Of a DNA stretch of 64,000 bases, positions 50,424 to 57,983 are shown one piece after another. Within the stretch, counting starts at the first letter, position 1; each line of letters starts with the position of its first letter. The DNA lies in the NCBI RefSeq assembly GCF_011758805.1, contig NZ_JAANOW010000005.1:1-64000 (forward strand), written 5' to 3'. The position numbers and the translations under genes were made by a program. Under the pieces are notes generated by a model that was given only the letters and a program-made list of their open reading frames with translations, did no database searches and was not told the origin of the DNA. The DNA comes from Mycolicibacterium fluoranthenivorans. Lineage in GTDB: Bacteria > Actinomycetota > Actinomycetes > Mycobacteriales > Mycobacteriaceae.

Positions 50424-50993
50424 TCATCGCATCAAATCCGCCACCCGCAGCGTTGCATCCTTGGCCTGATCGATCACGTACTCCTCCCCGATGAATTGAA
50501 CCTTGAACTTTGGCGTGAAATAGGTCAAGTTCACCTCGCAACCTGGCTCATACCGCTCGGCGCTGCCGTCATATATGACGAAGACCGCATCCGAACGTTC
50601 CTGGCCGTCTGGCTTGGCCAGCGAGTACACGGGCATCATGGAAGTGGACGGATCCCAGACTCCCTTCTGGTCGTATATCTCCTGCACGTCGATCGGGCCA
50701 TATTTCGCTCCGATGAGAATGCTCTTTCCTGTTGGTTTGTCTTCCCACCGACACATGGCACCGCTTTCGATGTCCTCTTGGGTTCGGTTTAGGTTGACCG
50801 GTTCCAGGTTGGCGACTAGTCCGTGAAGCGCATCGCCAATCTGCGCGCAAGTCGGCAGGGCGGGTGCGCTCACGGCCGGCTGGTCGCCACCACCGGAGTT
50901 GTTGTCACCACAACTCGTGACCATAAGGACCGCTCCAATCATGATCAGGGCGAGGATGATGTTGCGTAGCGTGTTGCGTTGGGTGGCGGACAT
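50424..50993 (-). CDS. Lipoprotein (possible partner of the metzincin operon)
   Basis: About 189 residues from ATG 50993. A hydrophobic signal ends in lipobox MVTSC. The domain contains LPTCAQIGDALHGLV and GAMCRWEDKPTGKSI, the Cys-pair pattern of DUF3558-like mycobacterial lipoproteins. It starts two bases after the protease gene ends, so it is co-translated. It could shield the producer from the toxin-like domain, which is inference. Codon use is less G+C rich than in the backbone. Confidence 0.75.
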   Translation of the reverse strand: MSATQRNTLRNIILALIMIGAVLMVTSCGDNNSGGGDQPAVSAPALPTCAQIGDALHGLVANLEPVNLNRTQEDIESGAMCRWEDKPTGKSILIGAKYGPIDVQEIYDQKGVWDPSTSMMPVYSLAKPDGQERSDAVFVIYDGSAERYEPGCEVNLTYFTPKFKVQFIGEEYVIDQAKDATLRVADLMR

Positions 50994-50995
50994 GT

Positions 50996-52405
50996 CTATG
51001 CGCACCCTCTCGGAACAGACGAAGGGTATGCGGTGATGATCTTCCCGCCGCCACCGTCAATGATGACGTTCGCCCACAGCGTCTTTCCTGTCAGCTGCCC
51101 GCCATTGCGGAGGTTCTTCTCGAACAAGAGATAGCCGATCACGAATGTACCGTTGGTCTCGGCGTAGCAGACGGTCATCGGGTGTTGCAGCGCTACCTCG
51201 ATGCTGTGATCAGCGTTGTCACGCCAATTGTATCTACCGTCAATACGCTGCCAATCGCTTTCGTGGCCGTCGGCGATGTGGCGGTACCCGTTTTTGAGAT
51301 TGCCGCAATACAGGGTGGAGGTGCCTTCGACCATGGCGTGGCCGGGTGTGTTGATGGGTGCGCGGGCGAAGGTGCGCACGGTCTTGTCTTCCGGTGAGGT
51401 GCGCCCGCATGCTCCCCAGGTCTGTTGTTCGGGAACATTGGGGGTTTTTGGTCCGCTTGTGCAGGCTTGTTGCAGCGCCGCGATATCGGCAGCTTGCGGA
51501 CCACCTTGGGGCTGACCACCCGGGTTCATCAACGCCGCAGGATCGTCCGAATGCGCCAGACCGAGGGCGTGGCCGAGTTCATGGGCCAACACCGAAGCCA
51601 ACTCCTGCACAGACAAGTTGTCCGGATTGACCCGTATTCGCGCAGGGGTCGTGTCGCTGCCGGAGGTGTACTCGGCGATGCCCACCGTGGGATCGCGGGA
51701 GAACTCGATCACCACCGTCGGTGAGGCTCCGGTCGCGCTGGCCTCAGTGATGGGAACCGAGCCCGCATTCACCCATTCCTGTGCAGCCTGCCCCGCGGCC
51801 GCCGCCGCTTCGGGGCTCGCCGCGTACACCACTTGCCCGTTGGTCACCGCTGACGTGTTCAGGGTGCAGTCCGACTGTCGGTCTTGCTCGGGTTGTGACG
51901 ACTCTTGAGGTTCTGCCGTTGCCGATGGCTGCGGAACATCCCGCTGGCTCTGCTGCACCTGCGCCTGGGATGGCGCCGACTGGAGCGGTCGGTCATAATC
52001 CGGCGGCTGGGTGCCGTGTACCGGCTGCTGGCGCCGTGGGTAAGACTGCTGTGGGTATTGGGATGCCTGGCTGTATTGGCGTGCCTGCACGGACGGTGAG
52101 TTGATGTCCACGCCGTAATCGGATTGCCCCGGCTGCGGATAAGAGCCGCCGTTGTATCCCCCTGGTGGGCTGGGCATCCCGGGCGGCTGGAATTGGCCGC
52201 CGTTGAAGCCGCCATCACCGCCTGGCCCTCCAGTGGGGCCGGTTGGATCAGCGGTCGCCCCAGGCAGCACCGAAACCGTTGACCCCTCAAAGTCGTTGGT
52301 GGTGGTGATGACCGCAGCGAGAAACACAGCGAGGAGCGCCGGAACTACCAACAGCCGTCGGTAGCGCGGCGAAAGCGACTTGAATGGCGGTTTCATCGTC
52401 GGCAT
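50996..52405 (-). CDS. Secreted metzincin fused to a BECR-like toxin domain
   Basis: 469 residues. An N-terminal membrane signal (about 18-38) is followed by a Gly/Pro/Gln-rich linker to about residue 185. A matrixin-like metzincin domain (about 188-325) has HELGHALGLAH at 275-285 and a Met-turn ALMNP. The C-terminal domain (about 360-469) has GYRHIADGH (His376, His381) and ends with KIITAYP (Thr458). Such His and ITAYP-type strands are typical of BECR-fold RNase toxins in secreted polymorphic toxins. This assignment is by pattern only. The operon context is an MspA porin and a PLA2-like protein upstream and a lipoprotein downstream. Confidence 0.8.
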   Translation of the reverse strand: MPTMKPPFKSLSPRYRRLLVVPALLAVFLAAVITTTNDFEGSTVSVLPGATADPTGPTGGPGGDGGFNGGQFQPPGMPSPPGGYNGGSYPQPGQSDYGVDINSPSVQARQYSQASQYPQQSYPRRQQPVHGTQPPDYDRPLQSAPSQAQVQQSQRDVPQPSATAEPQESSQPEQDRQSDCTLNTSAVTNGQVVYAASPEAAAAAGQAAQEWVNAGSVPITEASATGASPTVVIEFSRDPTVGIAEYTSGSDTTPARIRVNPDNLSVQELASVLAHELGHALGLAHSDDPAALMNPGGQPQGGPQAADIAALQQACTSGPKTPNVPEQQTWGACGRTSPEDKTVRTFARAPINTPGHAMVEGTSTLYCGNLKNGYRHIADGHESDWQRIDGRYNWRDNADHSIEVALQHPMTVCYAETNGTFVIGYLLFEKNLRNGGQLTGKTLWANVIIDGGGGKIITAYPSSVPRGCA

Positions 52406-52420
52406 CGTCGGTTATCTCCC

Positions 52421-53572
52421 TCAGTGAACACCTCTCCATTCGCGTGCAGTGCGCTCATGGTCCAGTTCATCGGGCCCGCTCGTCATGTTGGTTTTGGTCC
52501 AGGTGACGTAGTCGGCAGCGGCACGGGTGCAGGCGTCGTAGTCGTCTCCGGTTTGACCGAACACCGTGGTGCACTGGATCGACATGTGCGCCAACAAGCG
52601 GTTGTTGCAGGAGTCCACCGACGTGTAGGCCGGGGCGGTGGTCAGGCATTGCTGCTGTGTCACACACGCCGCCACGAAGTTCGCGGCCCGACCGTCAGCG
52701 CTGGTGTAGGCATCAGGTCCGCCGGTGCAGTGCCCGTCGATAGGTGCGGCTGGCACGGTGACCCCGGCCGGCAGGCCGGTCCAGTTGGGGTTGGGCGCAC
52801 CCGTGGTCGGCACGTCAGAGGCCCGGTAAGACAGGGCGATGGTGACCGGGAACGCGAAAATGTTCGCGGGCCCCAGATCGATGGTCAGATTCGACTGTCC
52901 CGGTGGAAAGCCCGGCCCCAACGTCGGTGTCACCGACAAGGGTGCCTGGTGGGCGTCGGTGGCCGTAGGGATCGAGAAGGTGCCGATCACCCGCGATGGG
53001 TTACCGGGAACAGCGTCGGTCTCGACCACCACCACGTGAGGGCCTTGGCGCAGATGCGTCGCCGCCGGGAGTTTGATCCCGAACGGGATGGTCGAGGCGG
53101 AGAACACCGTTTTGCGGGTCACCGTGATATCCACTCCGCCACCGGTATAGGGCACCACGGTGTAATCGACGTCGGGTGAGCCGTACACCCCGCCCCCGCC
53201 GGGCAGCCATGCCGCCGGACCCAGCGTCACCTCGGCGGGTAGGTGGAGGGAGATCTGGCGGTTGGGGTGCGCGGTCGGGGCGAAGATGCCGTCTTTGGCC
53301 CACATGGGTACGGTCGCCTCACCGCGTTCGGTTTGGGCGGCCAATGGTGGTTCCAGCCCGGCGGTCTCACCTTGCGGAATCGTCGAGGAGATCCTGGCCC
53401 CACCAATGGGATTCACCCGTCCCGGGTCGGCGGGCATCGGACGCTGGATCGGCAGCGGCACTGCGGGCCGGGTAGGATCCGTCGGAACTGGGTCGGCGTG
53501 AACTGTGGGCACCGGCGCCATGGCTGCCAGTACCGTCAACGCCACCACAACGAGCTTGGTCCGAATCACCAT
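52421..53572 (-). CDS. Secreted protein with degenerate phospholipase-A2-like C-terminus
   Basis: 383 residues from ATG 53572 with a signal peptide ending near VHA. A beta-rich central part (about 70-265) is of unknown family. The C-terminal 110 residues have the Cys spacing of bacterial phospholipase A2: an early Cys (DGHCTGG), a C-x5-C segment, SCNNRLLAHM, IQC and ACTRAAADYV. The catalytic C-x2-HD-x-C dyad is replaced (ACVTQQQC), so no lipase activity is expected. It starts four bases after the porin gene and 15 bases before the metzincin gene. Confidence 0.7.
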   Translation of the reverse strand: MVIRTKLVVVALTVLAAMAPVPTVHADPVPTDPTRPAVPLPIQRPMPADPGRVNPIGGARISSTIPQGETAGLEPPLAAQTERGEATVPMWAKDGIFAPTAHPNRQISLHLPAEVTLGPAAWLPGGGGVYGSPDVDYTVVPYTGGGVDITVTRKTVFSASTIPFGIKLPAATHLRQGPHVVVVETDAVPGNPSRVIGTFSIPTATDAHQAPLSVTPTLGPGFPPGQSNLTIDLGPANIFAFPVTIALSYRASDVPTTGAPNPNWTGLPAGVTVPAAPIDGHCTGGPDAYTSADGRAANFVAACVTQQQCLTTAPAYTSVDSCNNRLLAHMSIQCTTVFGQTGDDYDACTRAAADYVTWTKTNMTSGPDELDHERTAREWRGVH

Positions 53573-53576
53573 GATC

Positions 53577-54302
53577 TCAGAGGTCTTTCGGTTCGCCGTA
53601 GAGGGTTTGGGTGTCATTGCCGTTATCGGTACGGATCCGAATTGTCGTATAGGACTGGATCTTGACCTGACCACCGCACCCGTCGGCTTCGATGTTCTGA
53701 TCACGCAGATTCGACACCGCATGCATGTTGCGCAGACTGATCCGGTCCAGCGGAACCTGCGCCAGGCCACCGGGTTTGAGGACCACCCGGATGTAACCAC
53801 CCAGATGCTCCTGCACTCCCAAGGTCGCACCAGCCGACGCCCCGCCGAACCCGCCGCCCTGGCCACCACCGGAACCACCGCCGCCGTAGCCACCGCCGTA
53901 GACCTGGCCATTGACCTGTTGATACGGATCGATCCCGATATCGCCGCCCACCTCGACACCCGCCGACGAATCGGTGCGGCAGCCGACGAAATACCCGGCT
54001 TCCAACTGCGCATCCTGAATCACCGCACCACCGGTACCGCTGATACGCGCCTCCGCGCGCACCGACACCCGGGCCTGCCACGAATTCGACGCACCGGCCA
54101 GGTTGTCGATGTGATCGATCACCTCATTGGTGGTGTTCACATCCACCACCCACCCGTCATCAGTGACAAACTGCGTCCACCGATCCGGCATGACCTGTGG
54201 GTCAGCAAACGCCGCACCAGCGGTAGCCACACTGGCCGCCAACAAGCCGGCTAAGAACGCGAACATTGACTGCCGCGCATAAACAGCAAGACTCAATCTC
54301 AT
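53577..54302 (-). CDS. MspA-family porin
   Basis: About 241 residues from ATG 54302, with a signal peptide ending AFA-DP. The MspA pattern is clear: WTQFVTDDGWVVDVNTTNEVIDHI, SVRAEARISGTGG, a Gly-rich loop (about 130-155), LGGYIRVVLKPGG and a C-terminal CGGQVKIQSYTTIRIRT. MspA forms octameric pores in the mycobacterial outer membrane. The Gly-rich loop is longer than in MspA. It is the first gene of the secretion-type operon. Confidence 0.92.
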   Translation of the reverse strand: MRLSLAVYARQSMFAFLAGLLAASVATAGAAFADPQVMPDRWTQFVTDDGWVVDVNTTNEVIDHIDNLAGASNSWQARVSVRAEARISGTGGAVIQDAQLEAGYFVGCRTDSSAGVEVGGDIGIDPYQQVNGQVYGGGYGGGGSGGGQGGGFGGASAGATLGVQEHLGGYIRVVLKPGGLAQVPLDRISLRNMHAVSNLRDQNIEADGCGGQVKIQSYTTIRIRTDNGNDTQTLYGEPKDL

Positions 54303-54384
54303 TAACAGCACGCCCCCGAACGTGTTCCGCGGCGAGACCCCCTCGCAAATGCTGGTGAACTCCTCAGCTACCGCTTCAACGCGC

Positions 54385-54414
54385 ACCCTGCCATAAAGTC
54401 GACTGGCATGTCAA
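54385..54414 (-). promoter_or_regulatory. Candidate promoter of the porin operon
   Basis: On the minus strand TTGACA (54414-54409) is followed after 18 bases by CAGGGT (54390-54385). This resembles a SigA promoter with a weak -10. The distance to ATG 54302 is about 80 bases. Confidence 0.4.
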
Positions 54415-54695
54415 TCGCAAGATGCCTTCGTCAACTGGCAAACATTGCAATGAGTGCGCAGATCGGCCTGTGAACCCACGGACGTATCAGGGCTAAGTTC
54501 TGTTCGGCCGTCCGGCGGGGCCGGGGTGGATCAGTGGTCGCCAGGCACCCGACACTTTGCGGACTCGTCGCATCTGTCACCCCGACCGTGAATGACCAGG
54601 ACGCGGGAATCCAGACTGTGGTGAGGATCGCGATCCGAGCGGATCAAACGGCGTTGAAGTCGATCTGAATGGAGCTACAGAACCCCACAGGAAAC
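54415..54695. other. Intergenic region before the attachment site
   Basis: About 280 bases without a credible gene on either strand. It is probably the original chromosomal sequence downstream of the tmRNA gene. A second TAGCTCCA octamer occurs on the minus strand near 54670. Confidence 0.5.
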
Positions 54696-54729
54696 GAAAT
54701 CCGCCCCGACCGAGGTCGGGGCGGATTTC
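54696..54729 (-). terminator. Perfect 16-base-stem hairpin
   Basis: Arms at 54696-54711 and 54714-54729 pair perfectly, with a two-base loop. It lies just downstream of the displaced tmRNA 3' end on the same strand and is probably its original terminator. The flanks lack a long U-tract. Confidence 0.75.
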
Positions 54730-54736
54730 CTACGAG

Positions 54737-54758
54737 TGGAGCTAAGGGGAATCGAACC
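54737..54758 (-). other. Displaced tmRNA-like 3' end (prophage attachment site)
   Basis: The minus strand reads GGTTCGATTCCCCTTAGCTC then CA: a T-loop, half of a T-stem and the 3' acceptor strand. TAGCTCC can pair (with G-U) to GGGGCUG, the usual 5' end of mycobacterial tmRNA. No tag-peptide coding body lies upstream, so only the tail is here. This fits integration into ssrA, with the intact gene at the other end of the prophage. Confidence 0.7.
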
Positions 54759-54845
54759 ACTTTCTGAACAGGCGTTTTGTGGTTTCACCTGCATGATTGG
54801 AGCTATTTTGACCTGCTGCGACCTGGGTAAACACGCCTCCGACCT

Positions 54846-54874
54846 GCCTGTTGTTGTTTTAGACAACAACAGGC
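54846..54874. terminator. 12-base-stem hairpin with T-rich loop
   Basis: GCCTGTTGTTGT (54846-54857) pairs perfectly with 54863-54874 around the loop TTTAG. It lies between the two tRNA-tail-like sequences at the prophage edge. It may insulate phage from host transcription. Confidence 0.6.
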
Positions 54875-54908
54875 ACCGTGCCGCACAGAACCGCCTACCG
54901 GATGACGT

Positions 54909-54930
54909 TGGGGGTCAGGGGATTCGAACC
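54909..54930 (-). other. Second tRNA-3'-end-like sequence
   Basis: The minus strand reads GGTTCGAATCCCCTGACCCC then CA. It shares the T-loop and CCCCT with the sequence at 54737-54758, and the preceding AGT is identical. The acceptor differs. It has no tRNA body. It may be a remnant of another integration or part of the phage attachment region. Confidence 0.5.
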
Positions 54931-55128
54931 ACTGTTGGATCGGGCGTGTCGCCTATTGACCAGCACCGGCACCTGTGTCGACCGGACACTCACCGTCTGT
55001 CGCCACCTGCGGATATGAAAATCGGTGCGGTCCACGACCGCACACGCCCGGCCCGGCGGCCTGGACCCGTTTGCTGGGCCAAAGACGCGACGGACCGCCC
55101 CACTTATCGGCAATCGACAGGAGTTGAA

Positions 55129-55419
55129 ATGAGCGAATTGCAAGACATCATCGCCACAGCTGTAGAGGAAGAGCTGTCACTTGGTGGTGACCCCAAGTCC
55201 GTGGCCTCGCACGTCCTCTCAACCTTGCGAGACGAGAAGTTGGCCGTCGTCCGCGTGCCCGACGTTCAGCACAAGGGCCCGAATGACACCAATGGAACGT
55301 TGCTGATCAAAGCCGCTCGCCGGGCAGAGGACGCCCGATATCCGGTCGGTGGGAGCAACGTGGGCCGCGCAGTGGCCCAGGTGCTCCGCGAAGTCGCAGC
55401 CGCAGCCGCAGCCGACTAA
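55129..55419 (+). CDS. Small prophage-edge protein
   Basis: 96 residues, acidic then basic, ending in an Ala-rich helix. An AGGAG site precedes ATG 55129. HVLSTLRDEKLAVV may be helical. The family is not recognised. It is transcribed away from the attachment site, opposite to the lysis genes, as lysogeny-expressed cargo often is. Confidence 0.65.
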   Translation: MSELQDIIATAVEEELSLGGDPKSVASHVLSTLRDEKLAVVRVPDVQHKGPNDTNGTLLIKAARRAEDARYPVGGSNVGRAVAQVLREVAAAAAAD

Positions 55420-55456
55420 CGGCCTACCGCAACGTTATCGGCGAAAGGAAACAGAG

Positions 55457-55678
55457 ATGAGCAAAGAACTAGCCACCATCGCTGACTTGAGTGGTCAGCT
55501 CTTTCGGGCCGTGATCGAGGACGCGAACGGCTATGCGTGGCAGCTCCGCCAACGCGTCTATGGGGCGTCCTGGTACCGGGTCGGTGACAGCCAACCGCAT
55601 GGCAACCGCGACATACCGTTACCCGCCATGCTACTGCGCCCAGGTCAGCGACCAGAGCCAGACGAGGTGGGAGAGTGA
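55457..55678 (+). CDS. Small prophage-edge protein
   Basis: 73 residues with an [12 protein letters not shown] site before ATG 55457. It contains GYAWQLRQRVYGASWYRVGD, a compact beta-rich segment, and a Pro-rich end. The family is not recognised. It overlaps the next gene by four bases (GTGA). Confidence 0.65.
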   Translation: MSKELATIADLSGQLFRAVIEDANGYAWQLRQRVYGASWYRVGDSQPHGNRDIPLPAMLLRPGQRPEPDEVGE

Positions 55679-55920
55679 GAGATCCAAGGATCGTTGAGAC
55701 GCGCTACTGGAATGGAACGCGCCTCAGCCTCGAAGAGTTGTGTCGGTGGGCCAACGGGTTCGATCCGTATGGCGATCCGGTCCTGACCTTCAACTTCGCC
55801 GACGACGGGACGTGGGACGCGCCGCTGCTCGCCACCGAGGGTGACTTTCGAGAACTGCGTAACGGCGACTACATCGTGCGCCTGGACGACGGCGAGTTCT
55901 GCGTCCGCAGGTTGACATAA
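55675..55920 (+). CDS. Small prophage-edge protein
   Basis: 81 residues from GTG 55675, coupled to the previous gene. The composition is acidic and aromatic, with NGDYIVRLDDGEFCVRRL at the end, and probably all-beta. The family is not recognised; a DNA-mimic or adaptor role cannot be excluded. Confidence 0.65.
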   Translation: MRDPRIVETRYWNGTRLSLEELCRWANGFDPYGDPVLTFNFADDGTWDAPLLATEGDFRELRNGDYIVRLDDGEFCVRRLT

Positions 55921-55933
55921 GGCTGGTTACCTG

Positions 55934-56218
55934 ATGGTCGCGCTGCTGGGTTGGGTCATCGTCGCGGTGGTCACCGCGGAGTTGTTCTGGTGGATCGTCG
56001 GCGGCGCGGCGATCGCGTGCGTCGGCTGGCTCATCTACCGGGAATGGGAGACCCGGTTGTGGGAGCGCCTGGCCGCGGACGTTGAGAACGCCGAGATCAT
56101 CGCCCGGGCGGACGAGCAGCACGCCCTGGCGCTTGCTGGCGACCCGCGCGGCACCTACGGCATCTATCCGCCGTCACCGCTCGTCTGGCCCGGTGCCGGG
56201 CCGGCATCCCTCCGATAG
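55934..56218 (+). CDS. Small phage membrane protein
   Basis: 94 residues. Two hydrophobic segments (about 3-38) are followed by a charged helix (YREWETRLWERLAADVENAE) and a Pro-rich tail. It may act in superinfection exclusion or simply be a phage membrane protein. Its last 45 bases overlap the convergent zinc-ribbon gene. Confidence 0.6.
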   Translation: MVALLGWVIVAVVTAELFWWIVGGAAIACVGWLIYREWETRLWERLAADVENAEIIARADEQHALALAGDPRGTYGIYPPSPLVWPGAGPASLR

Positions 56219-56407
56219 CGGCGGCCCGTACACCACCTCGCCACAGCCCGGGGCCAGGCACGCCCATGTGCGATGCCCACCAGAGTGCTGGCCGTGGCAC
56301 GACGTCCACCCCACCAGCGTGCGGTTCGGCCCGAACGGGTGACCGGCCGGACAGCCCGTCGGGGCGACCTCCGACCAGCCACGAGGACCGCGCACCAGAT
56401 CGGTCAC
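56174..56407 (-). CDS. Phage zinc-ribbon protein
   Basis: 77 residues with CPAGHPFGPN, a Cys/His pair in SCHGQHSGGH and CLAPGC, a likely zinc site common in actinophage small proteins. It overlaps the upstream gene by four bases (ATGA), which supports both frames. The role is unknown. Confidence 0.65.
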   Translation of the reverse strand: MTDLVRGPRGWSEVAPTGCPAGHPFGPNRTLVGWTSCHGQHSGGHRTWACLAPGCGEVVYGPPLSEGCRPGTGPDER

Positions 56408-56592
56408 CGTGCCAGCTGCTCCACAGCGACACCCATCTGCTTGGCGTACGCCTCCGCGTCGGGGCGCTGCGCATCGGTGAACGACCGATACCCATCCCAG
56501 CGGCCCGGAGTCCGCACCAGCAGGGCGACCTCATCCAGCGACGGGGATTGACCGCGGGGCCGCTGACGGACGACGTGATCAGGCTCAGACAC
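56404..56592 (-). CDS. Small phage protein
   Basis: 62 residues from GTG 56592. It includes FTDAQRPDAEAYAKQMGVAV, a helical segment. The function is unknown. It is separated from upstream minus-strand genes by a strong terminator at 56624-56660. Confidence 0.6.
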   Translation of the reverse strand: MSEPDHVVRQRPRGQSPSLDEVALLVRTPGRWDGYRSFTDAQRPDAEAYAKQMGVAVEQLAR

Positions 56593-56623
56593 CCCGCCAC
56601 CGTACTGCCCACCAACGAAAAGA

Positions 56624-56660
56624 AACCGCCCCGTCCGGCACGAGGCCAGACGGGGCGGTT
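56624..56660 (-). terminator. Rho-independent terminator after the lysis genes
   Basis: AACCGCCCCGTC (56624-56635) pairs perfectly with 56649-56660. On the minus strand the hairpin is followed by TTTCTTTT. It ends transcription of the lysis gene cluster, whose last gene stops at 56701. Confidence 0.85.
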
Positions 56661-56700
56661 CTATCGAGTACTAAGTCAGCAGCGAGCGGCTACCCCTGAA

Positions 56701-57075
56701 TCACTGGCGGTGCATCCACTCACGCAGGCTGTCGACCCACACACGCCACTGCGGGCGGGTATCCCCGAGCGCGGCGCGCAGCGCCTTCCCTTCGCGTTGA
56801 TACCTGCGCATCATCTGCCACAGTGCGATCATCGCGACCGTGCTGCCTGCATAGAGCACCAGGCGGATCACCTGCCGGGCCGGGTACTCCGAGTCGGTCA
56901 ATTCCGACGCCGCGTTCTGCGTCAGCACCAAGGCGAACAGAAGCGTCTTCAGCGCGTAGATTCGGCCGAGCATCGTGGCCCACCACGGCGAGGCCGCAAC
57001 ATAGGTGAGCAGGTAGATGTCCGTCACCAGGGACAGAAGGCACAGGAATACGTTCGCCCACGTCTCCGTCGTCAC
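56701..57075 (-). CDS. Phage membrane protein
   Basis: 124 residues with three hydrophobic segments (about 5-28, 38-58 and 68-88) and a basic C-terminus. It resembles membrane proteins found after the lysin genes in mycobacteriophages. It may assist holin function. It overlaps the upstream gene by four bases. Confidence 0.75.
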   Translation of the reverse strand: MTTETWANVFLCLLSLVTDIYLLTYVAASPWWATMLGRIYALKTLLFALVLTQNAASELTDSEYPARQVIRLVLYAGSTVAMIALWQMMRRYQREGKALRAALGDTRPQWRVWVDSLREWMHRQ

Positions 57076-57281
57076 CCCACACCCCCGAATGCAGTGCGCA
57101 ACGCTTCTGCGAAACCGTTCTGCACCAACTCATCACGCAACTGACTGCCCACTTTCTTGGCCCGCTCCACTGCTGCGTCGGCCATCCTCGCGGTGCTCTC
57201 TGCAGCGAACTGCTGCTGCCGTTCCGCCTGGTCGGCGCTCTCACGGGCCTCGTCGATCTCCCTCCGCCACCACAGCTTCAT
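57072..57281 (-). CDS. DUF7620-like small phage protein
   Basis: 69 residues, highly helical: KLWWRREIDEARESADQAE and then QLRDELVQNGFAEAL. The first part recurs in many mycobacteriophages downstream of lysis genes. A coiled coil is likely. Both ends overlap neighbours by four bases. Confidence 0.75.
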   Translation of the reverse strand: MKLWWRREIDEARESADQAERQQQFAAESTARMADAAVERAKKVGSQLRDELVQNGFAEALRTAFGGVG

Positions 57282-57574
57282 GACATCCGCTCCTGAGCGA
57301 CTTCACGGATCGCTGTAACCAAGGCTTGCTGGACCTCCGCAGTCACCGTGGTGACGTTCGCCGCTTCGGCGAACTTCGCGATGCTCCTGGCGTCCTCCAC
57401 CAGCAGGGCATCCTTGGCCGCTATCTCGCGGTCTTTCTCCGCCATCAGCTGGCGATGATGCACGCCGAGCATGAGATGCCCTTTGAGCAGCAGATAGATG
57501 AATCCCGCCGTGAGAAAGATCATCAGCGTGACGATGCTGATGCCATTCCAGGCAGCCGGATTCGGCAACGTCAC
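57278..57574 (-). CDS. One-helix phage lysis-region protein
   Basis: 98 residues from GTG 57574 (overlaps the holin stop, GTGA). One transmembrane helix (about 12-32) is followed by an acidic coiled-coil. The topology suggests a spanin- or holin-partner-type role, by inference. Confidence 0.75.
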   Translation of the reverse strand: MTLPNPAAWNGISIVTLMIFLTAGFIYLLLKGHLMLGVHHRQLMAEKDREIAAKDALLVEDARSIAKFAEAANVTTVTAEVQQALVTAIREVAQERMS

Positions 57575-57927
57575 GCCTTGTGACCTGCGGTCGTGGTGTC
57601 GGTATTGGCGGCGGCCACACCGCCTCCGAACAGCACCGGAGCGAGTCCGGTCCACAGCGCCCACACCTGATCGGTCGTGTAGCCATACCGGACGAGCAGC
57701 GCTCCGGCCGTCGCGAGCGCCGGGTACAGGAATTTCCGGAACCCGTTGGCGGTGTTGAAGGTCGACAGTCCTGCGTCGGCGAGCACCAGGACCAGCGCGG
57801 CCCAGAGGTTGGCGTCGGTGGCGGTGATGTACCCGGCAGCGGTGAGCACAGCGGCGACGGCCGGCAGCGCAACGTGAAGGAACGCGCGGGCATCGGCCCA
57901 CGACCTGATGTTGAGTAGATTCTTCAT
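57571..57927 (-). CDS. Holin
   Basis: 118 residues from ATG 57927. It has hydrophobic segments (about 14-60 and 75-105) with ATDANLWAALVLVLADAGLS between. Its position beside lysins and coupling to a one-helix protein fit a mycobacteriophage holin, which releases lysin A through the inner membrane. Confidence 0.8.
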   Translation of the reverse strand: MKNLLNIRSWADARAFLHVALPAVAAVLTAAGYITATDANLWAALVLVLADAGLSTFNTANGFRKFLYPALATAGALLVRYGYTTDQVWALWTGLAPVLFGGGVAAANTDTTTAGHKA

Positions 57928-57983
57928 GACAGTCCTTCCAGGTTCTAACTTCACTTGTCATATGTGCGTCGTAGACTTATGTC

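Noticed and set aside
54737..55100. Complete tmRNA gene
   Set aside because: No tag-peptide coding sequence or 5' acceptor strand is visible; only the 3' tail is present.
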